The translations under genes and the position numbers were made by a program. Below the pieces are notes generated by a model. That model searched no databases, was not told where the DNA came from, and worked only from the letters and a program-made list of their open reading frames with translations. From positions 54,668,866 to 54,732,865 of the forward strand of contig NC_084800.1 of the NCBI RefSeq assembly GCF_963169125.1: DNA of 64,000 bases, read 5' to 3'. The stretch is from Humulus lupulus. Its lineage: Eukaryota > Streptophyta > Magnoliopsida > Rosales > Cannabaceae. Each line of letters opens with the position of its first letter. The first letter of the stretch is position 1. This document shows, in pieces, positions 54,383 through 64,000 of this stretch.

Positions 54383-54898
54383 TCAATGTCTAACATTCTG
54401 ATACCATAAGTCAACTGTCCATTTATTTTTGAACAACTCCATGTTGTCATCGCAAATCGTGTGAAGTGGTAGCCTACCCAATAAGTGTTCGATGTGCTTG
54501 ATGGCGTACACACTACAATCTCCACTGTGAACGAAACATAAATTGCATTAGTAACAAAATCAACATAGAATTTAATTTAAAAAACTTGAATAAAAGCTAG
54601 AATTTTGATTACCTGACTTTGGTTTGGGGTACTGAATCAACTGGCATGTGGTGCACGTTGAACTCTTTGCATCTTTTTTCTCCAGGTGGAATCGTCAACC
54701 GAGGGTCGTCCTTGAAAAGTTGTGACTGCAATAACAACGATGGGAATAAAGTAGACCATGACTTCATAAACGATTGCAGTTGTTTATCACTTATCACGGT
54801 CACGTCTGAATCATAAACATTCCAGAGTCCAAGTAGAAATGGAGGCTTCAACTGCAAACCAATGCGCTTGAAGGTAGTTCTGGCACCAATATACAGTG
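54383..54898 (-). pseudogene. Ulp1-like cysteine protease (C48) C-terminal fragment in the MULE
   Basis: On the minus strand the upstream part has QAHWFAVEASISTWTLE, then a 1-nt frameshift near 54818 and VYDSDVTVISDKQL, ending at 54613 with a GT donor. The last exon 54524-54383 reads SGDCSVYAIKHIEHLL and stops after 46 codons. The His (HWF), Asp (YDSD) and Cys (GDC) of the SUMO-protease catalytic triad are all present. The 5' part is cut off by the LTR at 54899. Substrate is unknown; SUMO or a related modifier is inferred from the family. Confidence 0.8.
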
Positions 54899-56581
54899 TG
54901 TAACGCCCTGGTTACCCCAGAACAGTTACGGTGAACAGTGAACCAGAAATTTGACTCGCTACCCGAGTCCTTTGGTTAAAAACGTGATCTAAGTGTTATT
55001 AGCAAGCTAAGGTAAAAAAAAAAATAGTAAAAAGGGAAGGATACATTTCATTAAGTAAATAAACTGCTCATGAGCTATTCAAAGCGTTTACAAGTTGTTT
55101 ACAATACAAAATGGTCGCTATTGTTTCAAATTTACAATCCCCGCCGACCTAAGCGGCAAAAATAGGGTAAACCCTTAGTCCCTCTGAGAACTCCCTGACC
55201 GTGGTGGTCAAGCGGCCAAATATGTACACAGCACCGCCTAAGCTCTCCACTCAGGGTTGGGTGAGCTTCTCTTTCCCTTTACCTGCACCACATAGCACCC
55301 ATGAGCCAAAGCCCGGCAAGAAAACACAATAAAGCATGATATAATATCAACAATGATCATAATAATCATCCAGGACTATCAGTCCAAAATAGATAGGTGA
55401 CAGTAGCGAAAGTCATAGAAGTGGGTACAGCTCCCTTTAGCCATGTGACGATAGGGTCACCAGGGCTTAACTGATAAGTTATCCTTTCATAAGTTTGATC
55501 AGGATAGGTGTATGGTGAATGGTCACCAACATAACCTTTCTCCCGACTCTAGAGTCGTAACTATGGAACAGCGTTCCCCAGCCATGTGACAAACAGTCAC
55601 CGGGGCCCTATGCCCTGGCTCTGAGTGCTAGTCTTAGACTAGTTAAGCGCTTGTAAGTTCATTGACCTTAGGGTAGGTCCAGCATTAATGCCATAGAACC
55701 ATTCAATGCTGATATCAATTAGATCTAATCTTCATTCGGCCCTGCATTTAGAGTGCTTATGCCATTTCTGACCTTTAGGTCAGTGTCCCTGACTAGTCAG
55801 TGCCATACATAAGTAATCAACATTCACTAGCATTTAGAATGCAATCCGTGTCCACATTTATCAATCAACATGCCTCAATACCAAACCCGCATGTCACATA
55901 TACACAGGGTGCAGTTCTCTTACCTCAGGTTCGAGCGAAAAATACAACAAGGACGACCCCTGAGAACGATCGATCTTTCAGTTCCTTAGCGGTTACCTAG
56001 TCACAGCCATTGATAACCTCCATTAATAAGAATCCACATAAATAGGGTCTTAACCTAAGCACCACTCTCGGGACCTCGAAACATGCCCACACGGTGAGTA
56101 GATTCGATCCCGGGCCTTAAGGATTGAAACCCCAAGTCAAAAACCCTTAAAAACACTCAAAACGGGACTTAGAAGGAACAGGGTAGTGCTACAGCGCTCA
56201 ACCCCTAGCGCCCCAGCGCTATACTCAGAACCACCCATACGCCAAAAAACCTCCTGAGGAGCGCTGTAGCGCCCTAGAGTGGGCGCTATAGCGCTACCTC
56301 TAGACCCAAACTCCCCTGAACCTACCTTCTTCAGCTCCTTCGATTCTAACTCGATTTCCAAGCTTCCAAATCCCATTCTTGATGCCAAATAAACCCAAAA
56401 ACCATCCTAACACACCCCAAACATCACAAGCATGGGAACCCTAGCCAAAACTCCCAACAAAACCAAGAATTCACCCTAAAAATCTCAGCTGCAAAACAAA
56501 ACCAGAACAGGACAAACCAGAGTAATCCATGGTTAGAAACTTACCCAAAGCTCAGCTTATGATGCTCTTCAATGGTGGAAC
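54899..56581 (-). mobile_element. Tekay-like LTR, partial, interrupting the Ulp1-like gene
   Basis: It starts TGTAACGCCCTGGTTACC directly after the protease frame. It shares order and blocks with the 18676-20598 solo LTR, such as CCTAAGCGGC and the CCTGCACCACATAGCACCC-like block, and so runs minus. No coding frame is present. The copia element at 56582 interrupts it, so its other end is outside the window. Confidence 0.7.
56184..56297. repeat. cluster of AGCGCTATAGCGC-type palindromes in the Tekay-like LTR
   Basis: TGCTACAGCGCT (56186), AGCGCCCCAGCGCTAT (56207), GAGCGCTGTAGCGCC (56259) and GGGCGCTATAGCGCTAC (56281) lie within about 115 bp. The last two can pair with each other or fold alone. 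Confidence 0.85.
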
Positions 56582-58430
56582 TGTTGGGGTTTTATGCCCT
56601 AATTAAAACCCAAATTCTTTGTAATCTCATTTTATTATCAATAAAAGAATAGAAATCATTTTTTGACTTGGTCAATCACTTTGCTCACATGTTTTATTTT
56701 CATGATTATTTGTTTAATATAAACTTCTATTAAATCCCGAGCATATAGCTAATCTTATTTATAGTGACGTAATCACAGTGGAATATAAATATGATTATAT
56801 GTTCGAAAATAAGTTAGTCCTAAGATTAGTCAGTGCACCGGATTTACACTGACTTGCCAATCTACGATATGATCTACTTACACATTACAGTGTTATGTTC
56901 TTTCTAGAACATTAGCAAAGTAGATAAGATCGGATGTATTTGTTACATCGGACAGGACCGATATTGACAGTTGATAAGATAAGTAAACATACCGTTATTA
57001 TCTATTCTAGTCATATCATATAGTTGACCATAGGTTAATTCAATCTCAATTCTGAGTGGTTAGTATTCTAACTGATTGTATTATTTGAGTTCTTTGACTT
57101 ATTCGTTACCAGCTTACCCTACGGACTAGCCCATACTTACATCTTGGGAACTCGGTAGTATAATTGAGTGGGAGTGTTAATCATAGATATGAATATCTAT
57201 AGCTTCTGATGAAGAAGTGAAACGATGGTTTTCTTTTAGTTTGGTTCAAGGTGTTAAATGGTAGAGATCTCATTTCAGTAATTAAATTAGTTTACTGAAA
57301 TATCATTTACAAGGAACTAAGTGTTTTAAGGATAAAATACAATGAGGGGTAAAACGGTATTTTAGTCATATCTCATTGTAGACCGTCTATAGAGGATTGA
57401 GTGACAATTATGGTTGTAACAATGGATAATTAATAGCGTATCTATATTTGTTATAGAGCGTTCTATGAATTCAAGAGTGCAATTTCGAGTCTATAGGGGA
57501 GTCACGAGGAATTAATAAGTTAGTAAATTTATTTGTTAGATTTATGATAACTTATTGGAGCTTGATTTCATAGGCCCATGGTCCCCATTGTACCTTGGAT
57601 AAAATCATCTAGATAGTCTCAATTAATTGATTTAATTATCAATTAGAATTATCAAAGTTGTCCAGGTCAATTTTGGATAGTTTCACAGAGTTATGTAATT
57701 TTGAGAAGAAAAGAGAAATTATGGCAGATTTATTAATTAAGATAAATTGGTATCTAAATTAATAAATAAATTTAAATCAAGGTTCAAATTAGAAATAATT
57801 AATTTGATAAAGGATTTAAATAATTAAATCAATAGAAAATAATACAGACCTTGATTTTAAGTCCAATGAGCTTATAATCAAATGGGAAATTTCACGGGCC
57901 TATAGCCCATGATAATTTCGACCTAGGGCTTCAAAATGACTGTTATTTTATTGATTTTTTAATTAAATTAAATGGCCTAATTGAGTCTATAAAAGGAGTG
58001 CTTAGAGAGAAGATTTTAGAGACGACAGATAAGTCTCAAGTCAGATTTTCTGATAGTTTTATATTCTCTCTAAACACAAGTCATTTTCTAAGCCACTTTG
58101 TTATTTTCTCTTCTTCTCTCTATATCTATCTCATGTGTTGAGAATTGCCCACACTAGTCTAAGTGGTTCTAAGGATACATTGGAAGATCGTGAAGAAAAT
58201 AGAAGATTGGTTCAGTTTCTTGATAATACTCTGCGACAGAGAGGATACAAGAGTTAGAGAAACTGAAGGAAGGACTCTTTAATTCCGCTGCGTATACTGT
58301 AAGTATTATATTTTTTTGTTTCTCTTTGAATTCAATTTTAGAAACATGTTTTAGGCTATCTCGTATTAATTTGTTTAATATTAGATATACATGAAAATAA
58401 ATAAAGATCATGTATAAGTTTTTTCCTACA
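56582..58430 (+). mobile_element. 5' LTR of a Ty1/copia element, 1849 bp
   Basis: It starts TGTTGGGGTTTTATGCCC and ends TTTTTTCCTACA, followed 2 nt later by a primer-binding site. TATAAAAGGAGTG at about 57990 is the likely TATA box. ATTCCGCTGCG near the end resembles the solo LTR at 3187-5437. The 3' LTR is not in the window. Confidence 0.85.
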
Positions 58431-58432
58431 AC

Positions 58433-58445
58433 TGGCCTCAGAGCC
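58433..58445 (+). other. primer-binding site of the copia element
   Basis: TGGCCTCAGAGCC lies 2 nt after the LTR. It differs by two bases from TGGTATCAGAGCC, the initiator-Met tRNA site usual in plant copia elements. Confidence 0.75.
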
Positions 58446-60860
58446 TTTGGTAATCTTTATTTTCATGCATGAACATGTTTAAAAATTGGATTATTTGATA
58501 TGTTTGAATAATTGAATGGTTTTCATGTTTTTATGAGCATATTGATTTTATGTGAATTTTAGCAATTTTTAGGTTATTTTGTTGTGTTTTCTATGTTATT
58601 AATTTTTATATATGCTTTATTTTGTGTAAAACATGTTGCAAAATTAATTAGAAAATGGTTTTGGTTTGAAAAATTGCTCAAAAAAAAATTTTGGAAAATT
58701 TTTGGCCTGGCTGCCATGCGCGCCCCCGCGTCACCCGCGCAACACCCGCGCGCCCACGCACACCAGCCCCCAGCGATGAACAGTACCCCGTGAACAGTAC
58801 CACGGGTACTATTCATCAACTTTTTTTTTTTTTTAAATTAATAAAATTTGTAGAAATAAATTATTTATAATCAAAACCAAAAATATCTTTTTTGTTTTAT
58901 CATTTAATTTTTTTTTAAAAAATAAAATATTTTTGTTAGTTGGGATTTAAATAATTAGATATTTTCTACAAACATTCAAATTCAAATTTAAAAATAGACT
59001 AACAACTTAATTTTAAATATTTTAAAATATTAAATATTAGAATTATGATATTAGATATTTAAGATATTTTCATTTAAATTATTGATTTTGTTTTATTAAA
59101 TCTTTATTTGAAAATATAAATATCTTTTTATTCTATAGTTTTTTTTAATATTTAAATTATTTGAAATTTGAACATTGTTAGTTAGATATTTTTATGGATA
59201 TTTGAATTTGTTTAACTACATGAGATATTTTAGGCTTGTTATAACTATTTGTATTTTATTATTTTTAAATAGTTAAAATATTAGATAATAGTTGTAACAA
59301 CACAAGATATTTTTTGAAAATAATTTAGATATTGTTTTTAAAATTTAAAATTGGTTAAATTGTGAAAAAATATCATTTTTTCAGCCAATTAATAAAATAT
59401 TTTTTTAATGAATGAGATTTAAATTAACTTTGGTTAATTGTTGATAAATCCTATTTAAATTAAATTAATATATTTTTTTTCAAATTAACCTAAAACCAGG
59501 TTGATTGTTGATAAATGAAATTTAAATTAACTATTGTTAATTGTTGATAAAATTCATTTAAATTGACTTATTTTTTGTAAAAATTTAATTAATTTGAATT
59601 TTTTGATAAATTCTAGATAATTAATTGTGGTATTTTTGCAAATGAAATAAATTGTGGTATTTTTGCATAAATTCATAGAATTGCTCATATAGTAACATGA
59701 TTAGGCCCATCCAATTATAACATATATGTTTGCACTATATGTGGTATTTTTGCAATTGGGCTTAGATGCATATAGTGGCCCATATATTTGTTAGATATAT
59801 GGTATTTTGCCAAATAAAATATTCATAAAATGATAGGTTTTATTTGGGCCCATTAGAAAATGTAAAGTTTAAATTCCTCTCTTGTAGGTGATTCCACTTG
59901 TGAAGGCCCATTTGCTTTGCATGACTATAATATGCCTAATCAATTAATAACAATTAATAAAACGAAGGTTTAAATTCCTGTCTTTTGGACTTTGTATGGA
60001 AGATAGGGGGCCTTTGTAGTGGGAACGACACACTGGACCCAGCCCTCCTCCATACAAGCCCAATAGTTAAGGCTCATTTACCTGAGTTGGACTTAATTGT
60101 ATAGGTTCATTATATTAGTTAAACCTAAATATTGATTAGCAACAAATTAATTCTAAATTAATTGAATTTGTTTCAATGTGACACTTTAGAATTAATAAGA
60201 AATTATAGGACTTTGGTTTTTTTTAAAATTTTAATCTGTTTATTTTTTTTTTGGGAAAACCATAGTCATTAATTTTCTAAAAATAAATAATAAAAATACT
60301 AATTTTAATTTTATAATGAGCTTATTTTAAGAATTTTATTCGATCTCCACCGTTGGTTTAACATAGTCAATAGCTTAATGGGGCCTCGAGGTGCTTTGAT
60401 TCGTCCCCCTACGGAAGGTGTTCATTAGTTATTTTGACAATGTTAGATTTCGAAAGATAGATAATTATAGGTCAAATTCTACTAGACTCACCCCTACAGT
60501 GACTACTAGGACTAAATCTATGATTATTGAAGCCGTGGGTCTAGCTCATAAAATAAGAGATTTTGTTTTCTTATTTTGATCGAATAGTAGGTTGTTAATA
60601 ATGGTGTCCATTATTAAATGAGTTTACGACTCTATTTAACTAGTGGTATTTTTTACTCTCGCCAACCGGGACAATGATATCATAGATTAGTTAAAAACCT
60701 AAAGAAATAGAGATATGATTGTTTTTGGTATTTTTTCTCATATCTTACATATTTTTGGTATATGTTGTGCTATTTCTTGAAATTTGTGTGATTAGAAGTT
60801 TTATTGAGCAAATGTGATTGATTTCTATTTTATTGATAATTTGTATTTTTAAGCTAAGTA
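58446..60860 (+). other. long AT-rich leader of the copia element
   Basis: These 2.4 kb precede gag and hold no gene. An island of GC-rich sequence lies at 58705-58815 and ends in a hairpin at 58775-58817. GGAACGACACACTGGACCC lies near 60022. Such long leaders occur in some copia families, where part may be spliced. Confidence 0.6.
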
Positions 60861-61607
60861 GTGTCTGTGTCTACTCCCATCCTTTCTCAACTTTCGATGG
60901 AGAAACTCACTGGAGAAAACTTCCTTAATTGGAAGCAGAATATCTACATAGAGTTGATTGGTGACAACTCTGAATTCGTCATGATTGAGGAATCCCCAGA
61001 ACGAGCACCGTGTCTGCACGTTAGTGATGGCACCGTCAATGCTCGTGATGGTACCGTAAATGCTTGCATAGCACCGTCTCTGCACGTTCGTGATGGCACC
61101 GAAAATTCTCGGATGGCACCATGTCTGCACGTTCGTGCTCTACTCAACTATGGTCTGACGCAGCTTATGAACGAGCTTCAGATTATTGAACTTGTCATGG
61201 GTGGACCTAGTAAAGGAGGTGAAAATAAGACTACTGATGTTGCTGCTGATCTAGCTAAGGTTGAAGCTCATCCAGCTTCGTCTTCGAAAGCTAGAAATAA
61301 GAGGAAAGGTGGACAAAACAACAGCACCAAGCCTGCAAATGCTGCAAAGACGAGTGCACAACCACGTGCACAGACGCCTAAGGGGAAGAACAAGAAAAAC
61401 AAGAAAGGTAAAGATAAATGTTTTCACTGCAAAGAAAAGGGCCATTGGAAACAAGATTGCCCCAAGTTTCTAGCAGATAAAAACAAAGGTAATGATTATA
61501 GTTCATTTATCTTAGAAACATATGTTTTAGAGAATGATAACTCCGTTTGGATTATTGATTCTGGAACTACTAACCATGTTTGTAACTCTTTACAGCTTCT
61601 TGAATAG
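60861..61607 (+). pseudogene. copia gag and start of protease, core replaced by a minisatellite
   Basis: The frame begins SVSTPILSQLSMEKLTGENF, but the expected ATG is GTG at 60861. After about 45 codons the capsid region is missing. In its place is an in-frame repeat of GCACCGTCTCTGCACGTTCG-like units (61005-61140). Lys-rich sequence and a zinc knuckle CFHCKEKGHWKQDC follow, then the protease start WIIDSGTTNHVCNSL with its catalytic Asp. A TAG stops the frame at 61607. Confidence 0.85.
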
Positions 61608-63045
61608 TGGGAGGAAGTGAACGAAGGCGGCTTAAAGCTTAGAGTTGGGAACGGAGCGTTCGTTAAGGTCCAAGCTAGAGGAATAGCTCGTCTGAAGTTC
61701 GAAAATAAATAATTAATTTTAAAAGATGTATTTTTTTTCTGGATTTTAGTAGAAATTTAATTTCAGTTTCCATGTTGCAATTAGAACGATTTGTTATGAC
61801 TTTCACAAGTTTTAATATATCTATTTCTTTCAATGGATCACAATTGTGTATTGCATGTTTGGAAAACGGGCTTTATATTCTGCGACCTAACGAACCCCTC
61901 GCTCTTAACAATGATTTATTCAAAGTAGCTAAACCTAGGACCAATAAACGTCAAAAGACCGATAACAATAATATGACATATTTATGGCACTTGAGACTAG
62001 GTCACATTGGCTATGATAGGATTCAAAGACTTACAAAGGACGGACCTTTGAGGGAACTCACCTTAGGTGAATTACCTGTATGTGAATCTTGTCTAGAAGG
62101 CAAACTGACCAAGCGTCCATTCTCTGCAAAGGGTGATAGGGCCAAAGAATCACTTGGTCTTGTGCATTCAGATGTTTGTGGACCTTTGAATATACAAGCC
62201 AGGAGTGGTTTTGAGTATTTCGTCACTTTCATTGATGATTACTCTAGATACTCATGTCTTTACCTAATGCATAGGAAATCATAAATATTTTCAAAGTTTC
62301 AGGAATTCCTAGCAATGGCTCAGAACCAATTAGGTAAAAGGTTAAAGATCTTGCGATCTGATAGGGGTGGAGAATATTTGGATATGCAGTTCCAAGATCA
62401 TTTAACTGAACTTGGGATTTTATCACAACTTACTGCCCCAGGTACACCGCAACAAAATGGTGTAGCGGAACACCGAAACAGAACTTTATTGGAAATGGTT
62501 AGATGCGTGCTTAGTTACTCAACTTTAAACTTCATTCTGGGGACATGCAATTGAAACCGCGAATGACATTCTCAATGTCATGCCATCAAAATCAATCCCC
62601 AAAACACCTTTAGAACGCTGGAATGGTCGTGAACCGAGTTTACGCCATTATAGAATCTGGGGGTGTCCCGCTCACGTCCTGAGGAAAAATGAGGGAAAGC
62701 TAGAACCGCGAATTGAAGTTTGCATGTTTGTTGGCTATCCTAAAGGTACTCGGGGTGGAATTTTCTATAGTCATTCAGAAAAGAAAGTGTTTACTTCTAC
62801 AAATGCTACTTTTCTGGAAAATGACTATGTCCAGAACTTTAAACCTCGCAGCAAAGTAGTTTTAGAGGAGATGGTTAAAGAATTGACTCCAACCAATGTT
62901 CCATCGTCATCAACGCGAGTTGATGATGAAATTCCCACTCTTCATGTACAACCGACGCAAGTCGATTTAAATGAAGAAAGTACCATTGTTCCTAAGCAAA
63001 CAGTCACGGAGCCTCGTCGTAGTGGGAGGGTTTCTAGAAACCCAG
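61608..63045 (+). pseudogene. copia pol: end of protease and integrase, truncated before reverse transcriptase
   Basis: The integrase zinc finger (HLRLGHIGYDR to CESCLEGK) and core follow: HSDVCGPL, LRSDRGGEY and NGVAEHRNRTLLE give the D, D and E residues. A TAA lies at 62282 and a frameshift near 62545. The C-terminal part runs RIWGCPAHVLRKN, GYPKGTRGGIFY and EPRRSGRVSRNPV. At this point, where the reverse transcriptase begins in the family, a Tat LTR starts at 63046. The rest of pol should lie beyond the window. Confidence 0.88.
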
Positions 63046-63638
63046 TGTTATCCAATAAATTTGCATTTATGACGTGGCAAGTAATCCCTGGAGACGTGGT
63101 TGACACCTGGAAGCGCCTGCTAGAGTATCGACCAAATAACACAGTAGAAGTAGGGTAAGCCCGTCTTACCCGCGACCAGCCTGGTCGACGGTTCCATGTA
63201 CAAGGCGACATTTATGGGAAGATCTTTGTAATCCCGAATTTATCTCACTCAATCTCCTGAGTATCCGATTATTCAGGGGAGAATATCTGTAACAATCTTT
63301 TGTAAACCCCCTTTGAACCTATAAATAGCAAGAGATAGCTCAAGGGGGGGGGGGGGACTTTGGCTTTTGAATCATTCAAAACGATAGGAATTCTCCTAGT
63401 AAGCTTGTGTTGTTCTTCAGAGGTTAATGAAACTCATTGAACCCTAGTTCTTTGATCACTCTTCTGATTCTTATATCAATATCAGTTTAAGTGGACGTAG
63501 GTCATTACCAGATCCTGGGGCCGAACCACTATAAATTACTGTATTTTGTTTACTTTTGTCATTACGTTCTTCTTTATACGTTCATTCACATCATTCACAT
63601 TTTGACTCCGTGTCAGTTGGCCAAATCTTGGGTCAACA
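63046..63638 (+). mobile_element. 5' LTR of a Tat element inserted in the copia, 593 bp
   Basis: It starts TGTTATCCAATAAATTTGC and ends GGGTCAACA, matching the termini of LTR A. CCTATAAATAGC at about 63318 is the TATA box. CCCAG (63041-63045) is the candidate left target duplication. It is half the length of LTR A and lacks a minisatellite. Confidence 0.85.
63344..63356 (+). repeat. run of 13 G shortly after the LTR TATA box
   Basis: AGCTCAAG is followed by 13 consecutive G and then ACTTTGG. It begins about 25 nt after TATAAATAG, close to where transcription would start. Confidence 0.95.
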
Positions 63639-63641
63639 TTC

Positions 63642-63660
63642 TGGTGCTTTCATTGAGAGC
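63642..63660 (+). other. primer-binding site of the right-edge Tat element
   Basis: TGGTGCTTTCATTGAGAGC begins 3 nt after the LTR and is identical to the site at 9052-9070. Confidence 0.75.
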
Positions 63661-63686
63661 TTGGTTTATTGCTGTTAAGAAAACTA

Positions 63687-64000
63687 ATGGCGAAAGCAGG
63701 AAAGAAAACTGGGCAGGCGGCCGCCGCTGCACCATCTAACCCGCCACCTCCTCCTCCCCCTGCAAGCATGGCGGAGGATGAGCCTCAACTGGACTTTGAA
63801 GAGGAGGAAATGGACGATGCGATGCTGAAGAGTACTCTGGGCGCATTGCAGGAAGAACTGGCTAATCTGAGGGCCAGTCAGGAGACTGCCACTGAAGTTA
63901 TGGCGCGGCAGCAGCAGGAGATAGAAAGGCAGCGCGCGGAGTTGAGCGAAAGACAGGCAGAGGTGGATCGCCGCCAAAACAAAGCCATGGCAGCCCTTGA
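63687..64000 (+). CDS. N-terminus of a Tat gag, open to the window edge
   Basis: From ATG at 63687 the frame stays open for 104 codons to the end of the window. It reads MAKAGKKTGQAAAAAPSNPP, a run of seven Pro, an acidic stretch (DFEEEEMDD), and then a Gln/Glu/Arg-rich helix (QQQEIERQRAELSERQAEVD) that looks like a coiled coil. The position, about 25 nt after the primer-binding site, and the long helical N-terminus fit a plant gypsy gag. It is clearly more GC-rich than its surroundings. With its open frame and simple LTR this element may be the youngest in the window. Nothing further can be judged from 104 residues. Confidence 0.65.
   Translation, partial: MAKAGKKTGQAAAAAPSNPPPPPPPASMAEDEPQLDFEEEEMDDAMLKSTLGALQEELANLRASQETATEVMARQQQEIERQRAELSERQAEVDRRQNKAMAAL

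Larger units (their letters stand above)
50574..54898 (+). mobile_element. Mutator-like element (MULE) with transposase and Ulp1-like cargo; right end outside or lost
   Basis: It starts near GGGAAATTTGACTTTTTATG, a terminal-repeat-like sequence. The transposase lies in plus and a C48 protease fragment in minus. A Tekay-like LTR at 54899 interrupts it. The opposite terminal repeat is not seen, so the boundaries are uncertain. MULEs carrying Ulp1-like genes are established in several plants. Confidence 0.7.

Noticed and set aside
58574..58819. Possible genes on both strands in the copia leader
   Set aside because: They rest on the GC-rich island and hairpin. No family motif and no conservation evidence.

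Overview
The window is nuclear DNA of a flowering plant, almost certainly a eudicot. It has spliced genes with canonical GT-AG introns, AT-rich intergenic DNA, and many plant-type LTR retrotransposons, MITEs and a Mutator-like element (MULE). I cannot prove the species. All element lineages were assigned by reading motifs, without any database search.

Layout. 1-9826: a broken Ty3/gypsy element of the Tat/Ogre type on the minus strand. It has two RNase H domains, and its reverse transcriptase is split by a 2251-bp copia-like solo LTR with 5-bp target duplications. 9827-18179: an Athila-type gypsy element on the plus strand, with no recognisable 5' LTR, no protease and several nonsense codons, ending in a 1.7-kb 3' LTR. 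18180-27069: a nest of elements. A Tat gag remnant is split by a Tekay-like solo LTR. Its 3' region and LTR are full of minisatellites. Then follow a Tekay-like LTR fragment, a MITE, a foldback element with another solo LTR near its apex, and a second minisatellite-bearing Tat LTR. 27195-28873: a solo Athila LTR with a perfect target duplication. 29321-29569: a second MITE of the same family.

29831-48386 is the gene island. It holds a RecQ helicase (RECQL3 type, 19 exons, 717 codons, with 8-nt and 4-nt microexons), a convergent strictosidine-synthase-like gene (6 exons), a small DUF1677 gene, and antiquitin/ALDH7B (14 exons, 508 codons). For each spliced gene the exon lengths I derived add up to an open frame of the usual family length. 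These are housekeeping and stress genes: DNA repair, membrane-associated six-bladed propeller, plant-specific zinc-ribbon-like protein, and aldehyde detoxification/lysine catabolism. Nothing suggests they form a pathway.

50574-64000 is a nested stack. A decayed MULE carries a reverse-oriented Ulp1-like (C48) protease fragment. A Tekay-like LTR interrupts that fragment. A copia element interrupts the Tekay LTR. A Tat element interrupts the copia pol and runs off the right edge, just after the start of an open, GC-rich gag frame.

Most notable observations: the 4-nt microexon that restores helicase motif V of RecQ; two related Tekay LTRs carrying different palindromes at comparable places; LTRs of one family holding different minisatellites at comparable places; a copia gag whose core is replaced by an in-frame minisatellite; duplicated hairpins in the Athila leader; and a MULE-borne SUMO-protease-like gene.
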